NCBI GenBank assembly: GCA_003224665.1
Contig: QHZM01000191.1
Span: forward strand, 1 to 10,131
DNA: 10,131 nt
Direction: 5' to 3'
Origin: Acidobacteriota bacterium
GTDB lineage: Bacteria > Acidobacteriota > Terriglobia > UBA7540
Part shown: positions 6,735 through 10,131 of the stretch, piece by piece
How the letters are laid out: each line of letters begins with the position of its first letter
Numbering within the stretch: position 1 is the first letter of the stretch
Notes under the pieces: generated by a model
Databases searched by the model: none
What the model was told of the DNA's origin: nothing
What the model saw: only the letters and a program-made list of their open reading frames with translations
Program-made: the position numbers and the translations under genes

Positions 6735-7889
6735 CTATTTCTGGCGACTCGCCGAAGAATCGGGCCAGGGATACCCCAGGACTTCCTCATAGACTTTGTA
6801 CGTCTCGCGGATGATCAATTCGTTCGAAAATTCGCGCTGTACCAGAGCCCTTCCCTGTGCGCCGAAGCTCAAGCGAAGCGAGGAATCGCTCAAGAGCCTG
6901 GAGACCTCTCGAGCGAGAGCACCGGCATCGCGGGCCGGCACGAGCAACCCGTTGTAGCCGTGACGGACCACGTCCCGGCAACCTGGCACATCGCTCGCTA
7001 CGATGGCCCGCGCGCACGAGGCCGCCTCAATCAACACTTTCGGCAATCCCTCCGCATAAGAAGGGAGGCACACGACGCTCGATTGGGCGAAGACCCGCGG
7101 CATATCGCTTCTGTGCCCCCACCACTCAACCCCACCCGATTTCGCCCATGCGGTAAGGTGGTCACGAGGGATCGAAGTAGGATTGGCCGGGTCGGAATCT
7201 CCCACAAGGACAAAGCGCGCGGCCACGCCCTGACTTCGCAGAATCTTTGCCGCCGAAACAAATTCCCCCACGCCTTTTTCCCAAAGCATCCGCGAGGCGA
7301 GCAACACCATGGGAACGCCTTCGGGCTCTGGATGCGGCAGAAACTCCTCCGGGTCTACGCCGGAGCCACGGATGACGGCCGTCTGCTCCAGACGCACGAC
7401 ACCGGCGCCAATGGACGCCTGCCGAATTTCATCGTTGTGAAAAACCGTGCGGGAGCGCGAGGAATTCAGCGCCAGCCGGAGTAAGACCTTGAGCGCGGGC
7501 CGAACGAGGCGTGCTTTCCAGGTTGTGGAAGTAAATGCCGACCCGAGCCCCGCGATCGTGTGGACCGAAGGAATATGGCCACAAAACTGCGCCGCCCCGC
7601 CTCCGTAAACCGCCGGCTTTATTGCGACGTGATGGACAAGGTCAGGTCGAACATCGCGATAGACCTTGAGGACCTGAATGAGGGCGAGGAGTTCTCGCAA
7701 GGGATTCAGGCTCCCCTGAGAAACCTGCCAATCAATGACCCGGAACCTTTCCTGTTCCAGCCTCTCCCGCAGGGTGCAGAGGCGCGTCATCACGAACACC
7801 TCCGCGCCCGCGTCTCGGGCTGCACGCGCCAAAGACAAGCGGTGGGACCAAAAATACCAGTCGTTGGTAACAAGATAGAGGATCTTCAT
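6735..7889 (-). CDS. GT4 glycosyltransferase, PglA-like
   Basis: A 384-residue GT-B enzyme of family GT4, cytoplasmic or at the membrane face. The N-terminal domain begins MKILYLVTNDWYFWSHRLSL, like the group that includes PglA, the first N-acetylgalactosaminyl transferase acting on undecaprenyl-diphospho-bacillosamine. The nucleotide-sugar domain shows GSGVDPEEF (175-183), ASRMLWEKGVGEF (198-210, with R200 and K205 of the donor phosphate site), PSYAEGLPKVLIEAA (276-290) holding the E-x7-E pair E280/E288, and SDVPGCRDVV (299-308). It likely transfers an HexNAc-type sugar with retention of configuration to a lipid-linked acceptor; the specific sugar is inference. It sits directly before the phosphoglycosyl transferase gene (164-base gap) and 73 bases after the methyltransferase. 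No Shine-Dalgarno sequence precedes the ATG. Confidence 0.92.
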   Translation of the reverse strand: MKILYLVTNDWYFWSHRLSLARAARDAGAEVFVMTRLCTLRERLEQERFRVIDWQVSQGSLNPLRELLALIQVLKVYRDVRPDLVHHVAIKPAVYGGGAAQFCGHIPSVHTIAGLGSAFTSTTWKARLVRPALKVLLRLALNSSRSRTVFHNDEIRQASIGAGVVRLEQTAVIRGSGVDPEEFLPHPEPEGVPMVLLASRMLWEKGVGEFVSAAKILRSQGVAARFVLVGDSDPANPTSIPRDHLTAWAKSGGVEWWGHRSDMPRVFAQSSVVCLPSYAEGLPKVLIEAASCARAIVASDVPGCRDVVRHGYNGLLVPARDAGALAREVSRLLSDSSLRLSFGAQGRALVQREFSNELIIRETYKVYEEVLGYPWPDSSASRQK

Positions 7890-7962
7890 CGCAGAAAAAC
7901 GGTTGATTAAGAAAGACTACCAGACCTCAGTAATTTCGCGGCAAGTCCAAGGTGTGTCGGGT

Positions 7963-8793
7963 CTAAAAGAGGCCCCGGTCACTGCGGGCGCCCCGGGAAA
8001 CTCTTTCGGCCTCGGACGCGCCATCGAGGCTCAAATCGTTTGCCGGCGCAATTTTGCAGAGGGCCATGGAAAACGTTTCCGCTGCCTGGTCACCCCTCCA
8101 GGTACGAAAGAAGATCAGCCACAACCTCCAAACCAAATACATGGGGAAAAAGAACGAAAAATACTTGCTGACGTAATAGAGCTTTTGGTTCTCTACTGTC
8201 ATGCTGCTTAACTTCGCCAGTTGTACCATGTCGTTGGGGGTACACCGATCGTAAAATGCCCGAAACAGTTCCCCTTTCCTCACCCCTGGATAAACCAGGC
8301 GAAGTAGCAGCTTCTTCAGGGAATGAGGAAGCATCAAGTTCAGCCGCGAGTAAAGCGCGTTGCGGGAGGGGACGAAGATAAGCGCCACTCCTCCAGGTTT
8401 TAAAATCGAACATATTGCTCTGATTGCCGCCTGGGTATCCTCAACGTGTTCCAATACCGCCTGGCATATCACTATGTCCGCATCTTCTTTACCCCTGTAC
8501 GTGGTAACATTCGCGCATATCGTTTCATCGTAGGTCCCCTCAGGCGCGAATTGAAGTTGACGAGGATCGACATCGAGGCCGACAACCCTGAGTTGAAGCC
8601 TTTTTTTCAGGTCTGCGGAAATCAGGGGAGTCCCACCACCGCCGACGTCGTAAATGACCTTCCCGGCTGAAAAGTACGGATTCACAAACTCCCGCACAAA
8701 GTGTGTGTTTCCATCCAACCGGTATTCTTCCGGCAGGAGCTTATCAAACGCGTCACTGAGCTTAATTTGCCAGCGGATAAAAGGTCTCAACAT
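7963..8793 (-). CDS. Class I SAM-dependent methyltransferase
   Basis: 276 residues with the Rossmann SAM-binding core of the Methyltransf_11/23 group: motif I VIYDVGGGGTP (46-56), the acidic end of strand two VVGLDVDP (70-77), ADIVICQAVLEHVED (105-119) and the post-core LKPGGVALIFVPSRN (131-145). A hydrophobic aromatic stretch at about 211-232 (YFSFFFPMYLVWRLWL) may touch the membrane or form part of the substrate cap. The glycine-rich loop DVGGGGTP varies from the common D.G.G.G but keeps the essential acidic and glycine residues. Located between two GT4 genes, it most likely methylates a sugar hydroxyl, carboxylate or chain terminus of the glycan; that role rests on context. Stretches of the gene are visibly poorer in GC than its neighbours. 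No Shine-Dalgarno sequence precedes the ATG. Confidence 0.9.
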   Translation of the reverse strand: MLRPFIRWQIKLSDAFDKLLPEEYRLDGNTHFVREFVNPYFSAGKVIYDVGGGGTPLISADLKKRLQLRVVGLDVDPRQLQFAPEGTYDETICANVTTYRGKEDADIVICQAVLEHVEDTQAAIRAICSILKPGGVALIFVPSRNALYSRLNLMLPHSLKKLLLRLVYPGVRKGELFRAFYDRCTPNDMVQLAKLSSMTVENQKLYYVSKYFSFFFPMYLVWRLWLIFFRTWRGDQAAETFSMALCKIAPANDLSLDGASEAERVSRGARSDRGLF

Positions 8794-8798
8794 CGGTA

Positions 8799-8804
8799 AT
8801 TATG
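8799..8804 (-). promoter_or_regulatory. Possible -10 element giving a leaderless methyltransferase transcript
   Basis: On the minus strand CATAAT (5 of 6 matches to TATAAT) ends 5 bases before the ATG at 8793, so transcription would begin at or next to the A of the start codon. No good -35 hexamer lies at 16-18 bases. A small dyad, TCGGC/GCCGA (8808-8812 and 8819-8823), lies just upstream of the hexamer and might bind a regulator. Weak on its own. Confidence 0.25.
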
Positions 8805-8904
8805 CGATCGGCTTGCCGGCCGACATACCCCCCACGCCCTCTGTAGGGTCACAATGCGATGCAGCGAAGTCAGCGGGGGGTTAGGGAAGATGTGCCAAGA
8901 CGTC

Positions 8905-10131
8905 TTAAACCTGGACGCCATTCATTGCCTTAAATTCCCGGCCGTCATGGACCCGTTCGTAAAGCGACTCGAACGCTCTCACCATCGAGGCCAACGGAAA
9001 ATTCACCTGGATGCGCTCTCGAGCTTTCGCTCCCAGAGCCTGACGTTCCTGCGGGTTCATTTCGACCATCTCGACGAGGGCCTCTGCCAGTGCCTTCGGA
9101 TTCCTGGGCGGCACGACCATGCCTGTGTCTCCCACGATGAGCACCGCATCACCGACGTCCGTTACTACGCAGGGCACGCCGCAAGCCATAGCTTCAATGA
9201 TCGCGTTGGAGAAGCCCTCTCCAAATGGAGAACACGACGTCGCAATGTCGAGTGCCGCAGTCAATCGCGGGATATCCTGCCGAATGCCCATCAGGTGGAC
9301 GACGCCTTCCAAGGAATTCGCATGAACCATCCGAGACACTTCCAAATTCTCAGGAGAAAGGCCTCTCCCCGCTAACAAAAAGTGGACTTTCTGAAATCTT
9401 CGGACCAATAGACCCGCCACCTCGAAAAACGTCTTATGCCCTTTCATCGGGTCGAAACGCGCGATCAAACCGACCAACAAAACGTCCTCCCCGAGACCCA
9501 ACTCGTTACGGACCATCTCCCGCGCTGAAGGATCCGCTTTAAATTCTTGAAGGTCGACGCCGTTCGGTATCACGACCATCTTTGAAGTGCTGTAACCGCG
9601 GCCCGCGTGAAGCTTTCTTCCGGCTTCGGAATTGACGATGATCAGCTCGGGGAGCCAGGAAAGGCGTCCGCCTAGCCACACGACAAGGCGCGTCAGCGGG
9701 CGATAAAGCGTGAAGTCCATGTTGGACGCACGGATGCCCCACCAGACCTGCGGCACTCCGGCCAGCTTCCCCGCCAGGAGTCCCAGGAGGTCGGCGTGGT
9801 ACATCCAGCACAGGAGCAGGTCCGGTCTCGAGCGGCGGAGCAACTTGACGAGTCGCCAGACGGCGCCGAGGTTCGGGACGCCGCGCCTCATCCCGAGCGT
9901 GTGGACTTCAATCCCGGCCTCGCGCAACTGGTGGGCCACCGGCCCGAAGCCCGTCATGGAGACCACGACCTGGCGAAATCTCGAAGCGTCCGTCGCTCGC
10001 ACGACGTTCGCCAGTACCCGTTCAGCGCCCCCGATGTCAGTATCGGTAACGAGATTAAAGATTGTAATCGCATGCCTCCGGCCGAAGCGGATTCTCGCTG
10101 GGGCCCGCTTGTTGGCCCATCGGGACGCGTC
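8905..10131 (-). CDS. GT4 glycosyltransferase, 5' end beyond window
   Basis: The frame is open from the right edge (10131) to the stop at 8905, giving 408 visible residues. Reading upstream of the GTG at 10002 restores the expected beginning of a GT4 enzyme, HAITIFNLVTDTDIGGAERV, with the acceptor-side IGGAE motif, so a start at 10002 would wrongly remove the first strand and loop. No in-frame ATG, GTG or TTG lies between that motif and the edge, so the true start is likely just outside. In visible numbering the donor domain has VIPNGVDLQEF (187-197), GLIARFDPMKGHKTF (221-235, with R225 and K230), and GEGFSNAIIEAMACG (304-318) with the E-x7-E pair E305/E313, then VTDVGD. It is a retaining GT-B enzyme likely acting on a lipid-linked glycan; the sugar is not readable. 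It precedes the methyltransferase by 111 bases in the same direction. Confidence 0.92.
   Translation of the reverse strand, partial: DASRWANKRAPARIRFGRRHAITIFNLVTDTDIGGAERVLANVVRATDASRFRQVVVSMTGFGPVAHQLREAGIEVHTLGMRRGVPNLGAVWRLVKLLRRSRPDLLLCWMYHADLLGLLAGKLAGVPQVWWGIRASNMDFTLYRPLTRLVVWLGGRLSWLPELIIVNSEAGRKLHAGRGYSTSKMVVIPNGVDLQEFKADPSAREMVRNELGLGEDVLLVGLIARFDPMKGHKTFFEVAGLLVRRFQKVHFLLAGRGLSPENLEVSRMVHANSLEGVVHLMGIRQDIPRLTAALDIATSCSPFGEGFSNAIIEAMACGVPCVVTDVGDAVLIVGDTGMVVPPRNPKALAEALVEMVEMNPQERQALGAKARERIQVNFPLASMVRAFESLYERVHDGREFKAMNGVQV

Noticed and set aside
6729..7484. Plus-strand open frame of 251 codons
   Set aside because: Antisense to the PglA-like GT4 gene, whose motifs are complete.
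1..10131. CRISPR arrays, tRNA/rRNA genes, insertion sequences or attachment sites
   Set aside because: No regularly spaced repeats, cloverleaf sequences, transposase motifs or terminal inverted repeats were seen on reading the window.

Overview
The window looks like chromosomal DNA from a GC-rich, probably Gram-negative bacterium. The gene styles recall Acidobacteriota: a metallo-beta-lactamase protein starting MIHEILPVG, and a TPR/jelly-roll protein beside an O-antigen ligase-like gene. That assignment is inference from remembered family resemblance and is not proven here. No tRNA, rRNA, CRISPR array or insertion sequence is visible.

Left part (1-1683): three genes read leftward. In transcription order they are a glyoxalase II-type metallo-beta-lactamase hydrolase (1683 to 1048), a small leucine-rich-repeat-variant (LRV) protein (946 to 392), and the N-terminal DNA-binding part of a GntR-type regulator (295 to 1, cut by the window edge). 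They look like ordinary housekeeping or accessory genes and have no obvious link to the right part. A 330-base divergent gap (1684-2013) separates them from the next gene.

Right part (2014-10131): a surface-polysaccharide locus. A rightward gene encodes a membrane-anchored TPR protein with a C-terminal jelly-roll-like domain. It converges with a leftward row of five genes. In transcription order these are a GT4 glycosyltransferase (5' end beyond the right edge), a class I SAM methyltransferase, a second GT4 of PglA-like type, a phosphoglycosyl transferase fused to a membrane plus Rossmann module, and an O-antigen ligase/polymerase family membrane protein.

A plausible joint pathway (inference): the phosphoglycosyl transferase puts the first sugar phosphate on undecaprenyl phosphate, the two GT4 enzymes lengthen the chain, the methyltransferase modifies a sugar or chain end, and after export the ligase/polymerase joins or transfers the glycan. 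The TPR/jelly-roll protein may assist on the outer face of the membrane. No flippase is in the window.

The points most worth a second look are: the phosphoglycosyl transferase, whose domain order is the reverse of the WbaP/WcaJ layout; the lack of Shine-Dalgarno sequences, with possible leaderless starts, across the glycan genes; the lower GC of the methyltransferase gene; and the pairing of the TPR/jelly-roll gene with the ligase.
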